DNA from: CBDBLK01 sp965215445
GTDB lineage: Bacteria > Bdellovibrionota > Bacteriovoracia > Bacteriovoracales > Bacteriovoracaceae
DNA length: 64,000 nucleotides
NCBI GenBank assembly: GCA_965215445.1
Contig: CBDCDT010000002.1
Coordinates: 1,860,001-1,924,000, forward strand
Direction of reading: 5' to 3'
Made by a program: the position numbers and the translations under genes. Under the pieces are notes generated by a model, which worked only from the letters and a program-made list of their open reading frames with translations, had not been told where the DNA came from and searched no databases. Each line of letters starts with the position of its first letter. Positions within the stretch are counted from its first letter, which is position 1. This document shows, piece by piece, positions 33,253-41,174 of the stretch.

Positions 33253-34311
33253 GTGGCCGAATTGCTTAAAGACGTCTACACCACCGACTATCTGACCCGC
33301 GTGGGCCAGGCGGTGGCGCGCTACCGGCGGGGTTTTAAAATCAAACATTTTGTCCGGCGGGTGCAGGCGGGGGATTGGAGCGAGCTTGCCTACAAGCAGC
33401 GGGTGCGCCGCCTGTCTCTTTCTTTGGGGGAGGAACTTCCCGGAGATTACGCCGTGGCGCTGGAGATTGTGGTGTCTGCGGCGGGGGAGGGGTTTGGCAG
33501 TTACCCGGCGGTTTTTTTCCCCGATTTTGTAGAGGTCTATGGCCGTGCGCCGAGGTATCGCCGGCGCAGTTTGAAGGCGTTGGAAGTGTTGACCGGGTAT
33601 TCTACCAGCGAATTTGCCATCCGCCCCTTTTTGGCCGACGACCTGGAGGGCACCATGAAACAAGTACAGCGCTGGTGTTGCCATGAAAGCGAGCACGTTC
33701 GCCGTTTGAGCAGCGAGGGCATCCGTCCGCGCCTGCCCTGGGCCACACATCTGGCATTTTTTAAGCGCGACCCGGGGCCGATTTTACCCATTTTAGAGGC
33801 CCTCAAAACTGATCCTTCCCCTTACGTTCGCCGCTCGGTGGCCAACAATTTAAACGACATTTCCAAAGACCACCCCGAGCTTGCCCTCAAAGTGGCGCGG
33901 GGTTGGGTCAAAGAGGGGGCCTTTGTAGTCGCCAGGCGCGGGTTGCGTACGTTGGTTAAACGGGGCGATCCGCGCGCCCTGGCACTGGCCAGTCAGCGGC
34001 AAAAGAAAGCGTCTCCCGCTTACTGGGTGTATATGATCAGAACCCAAAAGAACAAACTCTACACCGGTATCAGCACCGACCCCGATCGGCGCTTGCGCGA
34101 ACACGCAAATCTCTCCAAGGGGGCCAAGTATTTTCGCAGTGATCCTGCGTTGCAGTTGGTTTGGCGCGAGATCGCCTTTTCGCGAGGGCAGGCGCTCAAG
34201 CGCGAGGCCGCCATCAAGCGTCTTTCTCGCGCTGGCAAGGAAGCTCTTCTGCTTCGGGAATCTCGCCCTGATAGATATTCTCGCCCTCGTCGTCCTGCCA
34301 GGGGTCTTTGA
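33253..34311 (+). CDS. AlkC/AlkD-type DNA glycosylase fused to a GIY-YIG nuclease domain
   Basis: This 352-residue protein starts at GTG 33253 behind GGAGGT. Residues 1 to about 245 look like HEAT-like DNA alkylation repair proteins of the COG4335 (AlkC) type: SLKALEVLTGYSTSEFAIRPFL, HVRRLSSEGIRPRLPW, DPSPYVRRSVANNLNDISKDHPE. Residues about 256-335 are a UPF0213/YhbQ-like GIY-YIG domain: YWVYMIRTQKNKLYTGIST, DPDRRLREH, and LKREAAIKRL with the metal-binding Glu. The fusion would combine removal of an alkylated base with strand cutting; that role is inferred. There is no frame break between the parts. Confidence 0.87.
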   Translation: MAELLKDVYTTDYLTRVGQAVARYRRGFKIKHFVRRVQAGDWSELAYKQRVRRLSLSLGEELPGDYAVALEIVVSAAGEGFGSYPAVFFPDFVEVYGRAPRYRRRSLKALEVLTGYSTSEFAIRPFLADDLEGTMKQVQRWCCHESEHVRRLSSEGIRPRLPWATHLAFFKRDPGPILPILEALKTDPSPYVRRSVANNLNDISKDHPELALKVARGWVKEGAFVVARRGLRTLVKRGDPRALALASQRQKKASPAYWVYMIRTQKNKLYTGISTDPDRRLREHANLSKGAKYFRSDPALQLVWREIAFSRGQALKREAAIKRLSRAGKEALLLRESRPDRYSRPRRPARGL

Positions 34312-34405
34312 GTTCACTGGGGATTTCGGGGCCGCCTGGTGGAGTGTATCCGTGGGGACAGTCGGGACATCCAGTTTGGCAGCAGGGGCGTTTGGGGGCA
34401 TCCAT
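34214..34405 (-). CDS. Small Cys-rich protein (DUF5522-like)
   Basis: This protein has about 63 residues from ATG 34405; a longer frame to 34456 lacks a ribosome site. The N-terminus PCCQTGCPDCPHGY is a CCxxGCxxCPxGY cluster typical of the small DUF5522 family, and the rest is acidic (DPWQDDEGE). The four Cys probably bind metal. Its 3' end overlaps the convergent AlkC-GIY-YIG gene by 98 bases. TTGACA at 34443-34438 could be its -35. Confidence 0.65.
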   Translation of the reverse strand: MDAPKRPCCQTGCPDCPHGYTPPGGPEIPSELKDPWQDDEGENIYQGEIPEAEELPCQREKDA

Positions 34406-34472
34406 GTCCGTCCATGCTACAGTTTTCGCGGAGTTTGTCAAGCTTGATTTTTTCATAAAATACTATTATAAT

Positions 34473-34505
34473 ATTAGTTTAGGGGGTAAAAAACCTATAA
34501 CTAAT
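34473..34505. promoter_or_regulatory. Inverted repeat upstream of hipB
   Basis: ATTAGTTTAGG and CCTATAACTAAT form an imperfect dyad (one-base slip) four bases before the hipB ATG. In hipBA loci HipB binds such dyads and represses its own operon, so this is the likely operator. Confidence 0.6.
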
Positions 34506-34508
34506 AAA

Positions 34509-34817
34509 ATGGTATTACTTTTAAACCCATTCAAGGCCCGTAAGCTGCTTCAAAAGCACCTCAAGGCCCGGCGTCTGAATCTGGGATTGACCCAGCAGGG
34601 ACTGGCAGGGCGCTCGGGGGTGCCCTTGCCGACTTTGAGAAACTTTGAACAAAAGGGCCTTATTTCCCTGGAGTCTTTTCTCAAATTGCTGATGGCCCTA
34701 GATGGCCTGGAGGCGGTGGTGAATGCGCTCGTGCCACCCGAAAAAACATTTTCATCTCTGGATGAAATGTTGAAAGAGGATGGCAAGAAAAAGTGCAAAA
34801 GGGGGTGGCGCAAGTGA
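34509..34817 (+). CDS. hipB: HipB-like XRE antitoxin
   Basis: This protein has about 102 residues from ATG 34509. The HTH is RRLNLGLTQQGLAGRSGVPLPTLRNFEQKGLISLESFLKLLMALD, with a C-terminal extension (SSLDEMLKED) as in HipB proteins that insert into or mask HipA. The longer upstream frame crosses the operator and is rejected. The stop overlaps the hipA start (GTGA). Confidence 0.83.
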   Translation: MVLLLNPFKARKLLQKHLKARRLNLGLTQQGLAGRSGVPLPTLRNFEQKGLISLESFLKLLMALDGLEAVVNALVPPEKTFSSLDEMLKEDGKKKCKRGWRK

Positions 34818-36058
34818 GTTTTCAGCGCGTGGGCCAGCTTGATGTGGGGCTTTCTTTTAACGGGGGGGTGAGATCGGTGGGGCGCTTGGCCCTGAGAAAA
34901 AAGAGAATTTACTTTGAGTACGATGCTTCTTTTTTGCAAAGTGGACTCGAAATTTCTCCCCTGAAGTGTCCCGCAAGGCCGGGACTCCAAACCTTTGATC
35001 CCCATCTTTTTGAGGGCCTTCCCGGTGTGTTTTGCGACAGTTTGCCGGATGGTTGGGGACGGCTGCTCTTTGACCGCAAAATGCGTTCGGAGGGCATTGC
35101 GCTGCAAGAGTTGTCGGCACTGGACCGCCTGGCGTGTGTTGGAAATGACGGCATGGGTGCCTTGGTGTACCGACCGGATTATACCGATGGCAAAACTTTG
35201 CAAGAGGCAAGTCTCGATTATTTGGCCCAACAGGCACAGCAAATTTTGAGCGGAAAGGCCTGCACTGTTTTGCGGGAATTGCTTGCGCTCAACGCTTCCT
35301 CGGCGGGTGCGCGCCCCAAGGCCATGATCGGTGTGAGTCGCAACCTTCGAGAAATCACTTGTGGCACGCCTCTTGCCAGCAGCAATTTTGAACCCTGGTT
35401 GGTCAAATTTCCAGGTGGGAGCGACGGTCTTGATGCCGGTGCCATTGAATACGTCTATGCCCTGATGGCCAAAGCTGCGGGGATTGAAATGCAGCAAACG
35501 CATTTGTTTGCGGCCGAAAAAGGCCCGGGATATTTTGCTACAAAACGCTTTGACCGCCGGGAAAAAAAGCGTTTTCACTGCCACAGCGTGGCCGGTCTTT
35601 TGCACGTCGATTTTAGGATGCCGTCTTTGGACTACGAAGACCTTCTCTTGCTTACCGCAAAGTTAACCGGGGACGTGCGCGAGATGGAAAAAATGTTTCG
35701 TCTTGCCGCCTTTAATGTTTTGGCCCACAACCGCGACGACCACGCCAAAAATTTTAGCTTTTTGATGGATTCGTCCGGCCAGTGGAGATTGTCTCCGGCC
35801 TATGACTTAACCTTTTCCTTTGGCCCGGGTGGCGAACACAGCACCATGGTGATGGGAGAGGGGAAAAATCCCGGCAAGGGGGATTTGATTCAACTCGGTG
35901 CTCAGGCCTCAATGCCCAAGGCCTCCGTCCTGGCGGCCATAGAGAAAACCGAAAGCGCACTTGAAAAGTGGCGGGAACTGGCCACCGAATATGCTGTGAC
36001 CAAGGCAAATATCGATCTCATCGAATCAAAAATGGCCCAAGTGCAGACCTTTTGTTAG
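34814..36058 (+). CDS. hipA: HipA-family Ser/Thr kinase toxin
   Basis: This protein has 414 residues from GTG 34814, with AGGGGG 8 bases upstream. It has the HipA N-terminal domain (LSFNGGVRSVGRLAL, LFEGLPGVFCDSLPDGWGRLL) and the kinase part. SSAGARPKA at 162-170 is the Ser-containing loop that HipA autophosphorylates, HNRDDHAKNF at 305-314 is the catalytic loop, and SPAYDLT holds the metal-binding Asp331. Known HipA enzymes phosphorylate a tRNA synthetase and halt growth. All key residues look intact. Confidence 0.92.
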   Translation: MSFQRVGQLDVGLSFNGGVRSVGRLALRKKRIYFEYDASFLQSGLEISPLKCPARPGLQTFDPHLFEGLPGVFCDSLPDGWGRLLFDRKMRSEGIALQELSALDRLACVGNDGMGALVYRPDYTDGKTLQEASLDYLAQQAQQILSGKACTVLRELLALNASSAGARPKAMIGVSRNLREITCGTPLASSNFEPWLVKFPGGSDGLDAGAIEYVYALMAKAAGIEMQQTHLFAAEKGPGYFATKRFDRREKKRFHCHSVAGLLHVDFRMPSLDYEDLLLLTAKLTGDVREMEKMFRLAAFNVLAHNRDDHAKNFSFLMDSSGQWRLSPAYDLTFSFGPGGEHSTMVMGEGKNPGKGDLIQLGAQASMPKASVLAAIEKTESALEKWRELATEYAVTKANIDLIESKMAQVQTFC

Positions 36059-36070
36059 AATTTTCTTCCT

Positions 36071-37207
36071 GTGGAAGTCCGAGAGCAATTACGCAGCGAA
36101 TTGAGAAGATTCCGCCTGCAAAAAATCGAACCCTTCGCCCGGGAAGACGATCAAAAGCAGCATTTTCGCCGGGAAATCTTCAGCGAGCTGGGGCAGTTGG
36201 GATTTTGTGGCCTACCCGTAGCGCAAAAATACGGCGGTGCGGGCCTTTTACTGCAAGATTATTGTGTAGCACTACAAGAGATCGCCCACTCCAGCGTGGC
36301 CCACGCCGTGACCCTATCGGTTTCGACCATGGTGCAGGGAATGATCGAGGGCTTTGGCGGTGAGGCGCAAAAGTCCAGGTATTTACCCCCGCTCACTGCT
36401 GGCCGGGAAATCGCCGCCTTTTGCCTGAGTGAGTCGGGTTCGGGGAGCGATGCTGCCAGTCTGCAAACTAGCGCCCGCAAAGGCCCTGGTGGCGACTATT
36501 TGCTCAATGGCCGCAAAATGTGGATCAGCTCGGCGGGGTTGGCCAAAACCTATGTGGTGATGGCGCGCACTGGGGGAGAGGGCGCCCGGGGAATCAGCGC
36601 TTTTATCGTCGACGGGGACAATCCGGGCCTTTCCGTGGGCAAGCGGGAGAGCAAGATGGGGTGGCGCGCCAGTCCCACTTGCGAAGTGGTTTTTGAGGAT
36701 TGTGCAGTTAGAGAAGAAGATCGCCTGGGGGCCGAGGGCGAGGGGTTCAAGGTCGCCATGGCAGCGCTGGACAAGGGGCGCATCACCATCGCTGCCATCG
36801 CCATTGGGTTGGCCCAAAGGGCGCTGGAAGAGGCCGCGCGTTATGCATTGGGGCGCAAACAATTCAAGCAGAACTTGTTCGAGTTTCAGGGCATCCAGTT
36901 TATGCTCGCGGATATGGCCACCGAAATTGAGGCCGCCCATGCTCTCACAGTTCGCGCCGCCGAACTCTACGACCGGGGAAGGCCTAGCATCAAGTGCTCC
37001 TCCATGGCCAAGCTCAAGGCCACCGATGTTTGTATGCGGGTCACTGGCGACGCGGTTCAGATTTTGGGGGGAGTGGGTTACACTGCGGAATACCCAGTGG
37101 AGCGTTTTATGAGAGATGCCAAGGCCTTGCAAATTGTCGAGGGGGCCAACCAGATTCAACGGGTGGTGATCGGCCGGGAACTCAAGCGGGAATATTCTGT
37201 TGGGTAA
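36071..37207 (+). CDS. Acyl-CoA dehydrogenase
   Basis: This 378-residue flavoenzyme starts at GTG 36071. Family signatures are present: LSESGSGSDA and WISSAGLAKTYVVMART around the flavin, ASPTCEVVFEDC, GRKQFKQNLFEFQGIQFMLADM, and ILGGVGYTAEYPVERFMRDAKALQIVEGANQIQR. The Glu in VEGANQ is the catalytic base of short/medium-chain type enzymes. It probably acts in beta-oxidation or branched-chain breakdown. It overlaps pgi by 8 bases. Confidence 0.93.
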   Translation: MEVREQLRSELRRFRLQKIEPFAREDDQKQHFRREIFSELGQLGFCGLPVAQKYGGAGLLLQDYCVALQEIAHSSVAHAVTLSVSTMVQGMIEGFGGEAQKSRYLPPLTAGREIAAFCLSESGSGSDAASLQTSARKGPGGDYLLNGRKMWISSAGLAKTYVVMARTGGEGARGISAFIVDGDNPGLSVGKRESKMGWRASPTCEVVFEDCAVREEDRLGAEGEGFKVAMAALDKGRITIAAIAIGLAQRALEEAARYALGRKQFKQNLFEFQGIQFMLADMATEIEAAHALTVRAAELYDRGRPSIKCSSMAKLKATDVCMRVTGDAVQILGGVGYTAEYPVERFMRDAKALQIVEGANQIQRVVIGRELKREYSVG

Positions 37208-38519
37208 TTCTGCTGCAAAACCTTTATTGCACTTGTCGTGGGAGGGAGTGGAGCATTTGAGTGCCCACGCCGGGACGAAACCAGCGCAGGCCTTGAGAAA
37301 AAAGCATTGGCAAAGTTTGTTGAGCGGGCTTGCAGCACCCGATAATTGGTCTTTTCCCCTGGTGGAGCGGCCCGAATTGGTTTCCTCCTGCCAGCATCTT
37401 TTTAGGCGTTTTGGTGGCAAAAAATTTTTTTTCCACGTCGGTATGGGAGGCTCTGCTCTCGGCCCTAAAATGCTGGTTTCCGGGTTTCAAAAATCGGGTG
37501 TTCGTTTTGAATTTATTGACAATATAGACCCCGTGCACTTGGGGCGCCAACTGGAAAAAGTGGTTTGGGAAGAATCCCTTTTTTATATCGTTTCCAAGTC
37601 GGGCCAGACCGCCGAGACACTGGCCAACCTGGCGGTCATCGTCCGGTATTTGCGCGAGCGGGGGTATGCCGAAAAAGATTTTGCAAACTTTTTTGTCTTT
37701 GCCACTTCGGCCACTTCGGCCACTTCTCCCTTGCTCGATTTGGGGCAACAATGGGGAGTGGAAGTTTTGCCGATTCCCGATTGTGTCGGAGGGCGCTTTT
37801 CTGTGCTCAGTCCGGTGGGCCTTTTCCCGGCGCTCTTTGCCGGCATCGAGGTGGACGCTCTCCGCCGGGGTGCCATCTTTCAACGGGAGGAAATTTTGCG
37901 GGGAAGCTGCGAACATCCCCTCTCGATGGCCGCCTTTACTTTGTTTGAGTTGTGGCGGCGGGAGGGCATCGACCAGACGGTGATGATGCCTTATGCGGGG
38001 CAATTGGCCCCTTTTAGTTGCTGGTTTGTGCAGTTGTGGGCGGAATCCCTGGGCAAAAAACACAACCGTCAGGGGGGAGTGGCCCACAGCGGACTCACTC
38101 CCATCCCCGCTTGTGGTACTGCCGATCAACACTCGCAAATGCAGCTCTTTTTGGAGGGGCCACGCAATAAATGCCTGCTTGTGGTGGAAGTCGAAAAGCT
38201 CGCCCGCGACTTTTCTTTGGCAAATTCGGAAAAAAATGACTTCTTGCAAAAACTAACTCCTTTTTCTCTGGGGCAGCTCCTAAAGGCCGAACTGGAAGGT
38301 TCGCTCAGGGCCTTGCGCGAGGCGAATCGCCCCTATTTGCGTTTGAAATTGGAGTTTCTTGCCCCAGAATCATTAGGTGCATTAATTTTTACTTGTGAGG
38401 CATTGACTGCCCTAATGGGAGAATATTTCAATGTCGATGTTTTTATTCAGCCTGGGGTCGAAAAAGGCAAGCAATACGCTTTTGAGTTTTTGGAAACTCT
38501 CACAAGGCGCAAAATTTAA
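37200..38519 (+). CDS. pgi: Glucose-6-phosphate isomerase
   Basis: This 439-residue protein starts at TTG 37200 inside the end of the dehydrogenase gene. It has VGMGGSALGPKML and SKSGQTAETLAN for the sugar phosphate, and GGRFSVLSPVGLFP, the first PGI signature. It is of the short (about 440-residue) class rather than the 550-residue E. coli type. It interconverts glucose-6-P and fructose-6-P. A 9-bp triplication encodes ATSATSATS near residue 170. Confidence 0.93.
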   Translation: MGNSAAKPLLHLSWEGVEHLSAHAGTKPAQALRKKHWQSLLSGLAAPDNWSFPLVERPELVSSCQHLFRRFGGKKFFFHVGMGGSALGPKMLVSGFQKSGVRFEFIDNIDPVHLGRQLEKVVWEESLFYIVSKSGQTAETLANLAVIVRYLRERGYAEKDFANFFVFATSATSATSPLLDLGQQWGVEVLPIPDCVGGRFSVLSPVGLFPALFAGIEVDALRRGAIFQREEILRGSCEHPLSMAAFTLFELWRREGIDQTVMMPYAGQLAPFSCWFVQLWAESLGKKHNRQGGVAHSGLTPIPACGTADQHSQMQLFLEGPRNKCLLVVEVEKLARDFSLANSEKNDFLQKLTPFSLGQLLKAELEGSLRALREANRPYLRLKLEFLAPESLGALIFTCEALTALMGEYFNVDVFIQPGVEKGKQYAFEFLETLTRRKI

Positions 38520-38611
38520 GAAGGCCTAACTGGATTTCGCTGTACGGTGTGCCCTGTTGTATTTGGCGAGAGCAAAGATTAAACTTTTAGAGTAGGGGGA
38601 AGAGCAAAGCT

Positions 38612-39523
38612 ATGAGCGGAGATTCGACGACTATTTTGACCAATGTTCACGAGATGCTCGGGGCGACTGAGTCCGAGGCCTCCGACCGGCCGGCGTCGTT
38701 GGTGGTTTTGGGGGGGGAATTTAACGGCACTATTTTTGATTTGACGAAGGCGGAAATCACTGCTGGACGCGACCCCAACAACGCCATTCCTTTGGATTTT
38801 CACGGCATTTCGCGCTTTCATTTTAAAATCGTAGGTTGTGAAGAGGGCACTCACCGGATTGTGGATGCCGGTTCCAAAAACGGCACTTACCTCAACAACC
38901 AAAAAATCGAGCAGGAACAGCTTTTGGGCAAAGGGGATACCATCAAAATCGGCCCCATCGCCCTGAAGTATCTTCCCCAAGGCGACCCCGAAAGGCTGAC
39001 CTACGATAAACTTCAACTCCAGGCCAATACCGACGGCCTGACCGGCTGTTATAACAAGACCTATTTTAACAACCGCATTGACTTGGAGGTCAAGAAATCA
39101 AAGCTCAACGGAAGCCCTCTGTCGCTGCTGGTTTTTGACCTGGATCACTTTAAAAAACTCAACGATACCTATGGCCACGATGCGGGAGATTTTGCCTTGA
39201 AGGAAGTGTCCCAACTGATCCGCGAAAGTGGAGTCAGGGAGGGCGATGTCTTTGCCCGCTACGGAGGGGAAGAATTTGTCATTTTATTGCCCGAAACCAC
39301 TCTCAAGCAGGGGTTTGAAATCGCCGAACGTTTGCGCAAATTTATTGAAGAACACCAATTCATTTACGAGGGTAAGCAGTTAGAAGTGAGTGCTTCGGTT
39401 GGGGTCGCCGATTATCGGGAAGGCGTTTTGAGTGGAACCGATCTTTTCAAGCGCGCCGACGAGGCCGTCTACAAGTCCAAGGAAGGGGGCCGCAACCAGA
39501 CCAATTTTTATCGTGCTGCATGA
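38612..39523 (+). CDS. FHA-GGDEF diguanylate cyclase (DgcB-like)
   Basis: This 303-residue protein starts at ATG 38612. An N-terminal Thr/Ser-containing tail (residues 2-14) precedes an FHA domain (AGRDPNNAIP at 51-60, ISRFHF, GSKNGTYLNN) that binds phosphothreonine, then a GGDEF domain with DLDHFKKLND and the active loop GGEEF at 218-222. RxxD (residues 209-212) lies exactly five residues before it, so product inhibition by c-di-GMP is expected. The same architecture is found in Bdellovibrio DgcB, needed for prey invasion, where the FHA domain reads a phosphorylated N-terminal Thr. A kinase gene lies 3 kb downstream. Confidence 0.93.
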   Translation: MSGDSTTILTNVHEMLGATESEASDRPASLVVLGGEFNGTIFDLTKAEITAGRDPNNAIPLDFHGISRFHFKIVGCEEGTHRIVDAGSKNGTYLNNQKIEQEQLLGKGDTIKIGPIALKYLPQGDPERLTYDKLQLQANTDGLTGCYNKTYFNNRIDLEVKKSKLNGSPLSLLVFDLDHFKKLNDTYGHDAGDFALKEVSQLIRESGVREGDVFARYGGEEFVILLPETTLKQGFEIAERLRKFIEEHQFIYEGKQLEVSASVGVADYREGVLSGTDLFKRADEAVYKSKEGGRNQTNFYRAA

Positions 39524-41174
39524 CTCCTTAAACAAACATTCCAGTGGTATTCGTAGATTACCGGGGCACTTGGTGGATCAAATCAAGGCCGGTGAAGTCA
39601 TCGAACGTCCGGCCAATTTAATAAAAGAAATTTTGGAAAATGCCCTCGATGCCGGGGCCGGTGAAATTGAGTTGCGCCTGGAAAACAACGGATTGGATTT
39701 GGTTCAGTGTTGTGACAACGGTGCCGGCATGGGAATGGAAGACTTGCCGCTGGCATTTCTCAGGCATGCCACTTCTAAGATTAACCGTTTTGAAGACCTC
39801 TACGCTTTGGATACGTTCGGCTTTCGCGGAGAAGCGCTGGCCTCGATGGCCTCCATTTCAAGGATTACCTGTTCCAGTCACAATCATAAAAGAGAAGATG
39901 GGAGCTTTGATGGTGGCCGCATTGAAATTCACGGTGGGAGTACAGTGGGCCACAGGCCTTCTGTCGGGCGTAGTAGAGGCACAAACCTGACCATTAAAAA
40001 TCTCTTTTACAACACCCCCGCACGGCTTAAATTTGTGCGCTCTCAAATGGCGGAAAAGAATGCCATCAAGCGGGTTGTAAACGCCTTTTTGCTGGCCAAT
40101 CCGCAAGTGGAGTTTCGCATTCGTTGGGATCAAAAAGAAAAACAGATTTTTCCCGCCACGGAAAACCTTAAAGAGCGTTTAAAACCGACCTTGTCGCGCA
40201 AAGGGGGAAGCGCGCAAGGTTTTCATTTTTTTGAAGGGGAATACGAAGAACACCGCATTTACGGTTATTTTTCCGAGCAGGGAAGGAAGGGGAACGCCGG
40301 AAAGCACCACTTTCTTTTTGCCAATGGAAGACTTTTTGTCGATCGAAGTTTGCACCACAATATTTTGCAAACTTTGGAGGGGCACTGGCCCCCCGGAGAA
40401 AACGGTGATTATGTCTGTTTTATCGAGGTTCCTCCTCAATTGGTAGACGTCAATATCCATCCCAACAAGACTCAGGTGAAGTTTTTTAAACACCATGTGA
40501 TTGGCAGTTTAATCAACAGTGTTTTGCAAAAGACCGTACATAAAGAGGCCATGCCCGCTCCTCTCGACAGACATTCGCTGCATGAATTTTTGCAGGAGCG
40601 CCAGGAACATCAAGACTCTTCTGAAATGCAACCTTCCCTTCAATCGCCGATGGAAGAGGAGGTTGTGGTTCTTACACAGCGTTTTTATTTGGAGAAAAAA
40701 GAGCGCGATTTGATACTCTATGATTTTGCGGGAATGTGTGCATGCTACCTCCAAAAACACTTTCTCTTGCCGGTGAGCGAGGCCCAAACCACGCCACTGC
40801 TTATCGCCGAGGCCTTTTCTTTGGGGCCGGATTGGGATCAATGGCTCCAAGGTTTTGAACCTTTGGGGTTTCACTTTGAAAGGATGGATGCCAGTAGGGT
40901 TTTGCTCAAGAGTATTCCCGGTTATTTGGACGCTTTTGAGTTGCGCCCGGTGGTGGAGTGTATCTTGCAGGCAAAATCGGAGGCAAAATTGGAAGCAAAA
41001 GACCTCTCCTGTGGGCCTTTGCTCGAAAAAATTTCAAATCTGTCCTGGCCCTCGCCGGGAATCCGCCGAAAATTGGCCCTGGAATTGGGGGATCAATTGA
41101 AAAATTTTCAAAAACAGTTGGACGATGTGGCGCTTTCCGAGCTATGGAAAGGGGATGGACAAACCTCCCATTAA
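39513..41174 (+). CDS. mutL: DNA mismatch repair protein MutL
   Basis: This protein has about 553 residues from GTG 39513, overlapping the cyclase gene by 11 bases. The GHKL ATPase is complete: ENALDAGAGEIEL, CDNGAGM, HATSKI, FGFRGEALASM, NLFYNTPARLKF. The C-terminal dimer domain is short. Where endonuclease-type MutL proteins carry DQHAxxE the sequence reads YDFAGMCACYL, and no CPHGRP motif is visible, so this MutL probably does not nick DNA itself. Confidence 0.92.
   Translation: MLHDSLNKHSSGIRRLPGHLVDQIKAGEVIERPANLIKEILENALDAGAGEIELRLENNGLDLVQCCDNGAGMGMEDLPLAFLRHATSKINRFEDLYALDTFGFRGEALASMASISRITCSSHNHKREDGSFDGGRIEIHGGSTVGHRPSVGRSRGTNLTIKNLFYNTPARLKFVRSQMAEKNAIKRVVNAFLLANPQVEFRIRWDQKEKQIFPATENLKERLKPTLSRKGGSAQGFHFFEGEYEEHRIYGYFSEQGRKGNAGKHHFLFANGRLFVDRSLHHNILQTLEGHWPPGENGDYVCFIEVPPQLVDVNIHPNKTQVKFFKHHVIGSLINSVLQKTVHKEAMPAPLDRHSLHEFLQERQEHQDSSEMQPSLQSPMEEEVVVLTQRFYLEKKERDLILYDFAGMCACYLQKHFLLPVSEAQTTPLLIAEAFSLGPDWDQWLQGFEPLGFHFERMDASRVLLKSIPGYLDAFELRPVVECILQAKSEAKLEAKDLSCGPLLEKISNLSWPSPGIRRKLALELGDQLKNFQKQLDDVALSELWKGDGQTSH

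Noticed and set aside
34308..34508. Long N-terminal extension of HipB
   Set aside because: It crosses the palindromic operator and a non-conserved low-complexity stretch; ATG 34509 begins the conserved HTH.
37716..37742. 9-bp triplication in pgi (Ala-Thr-Ser repeats)
   Set aside because: It is a short in-frame repeat in a loop-like segment; nothing suggests phase variation because changes keep the frame.
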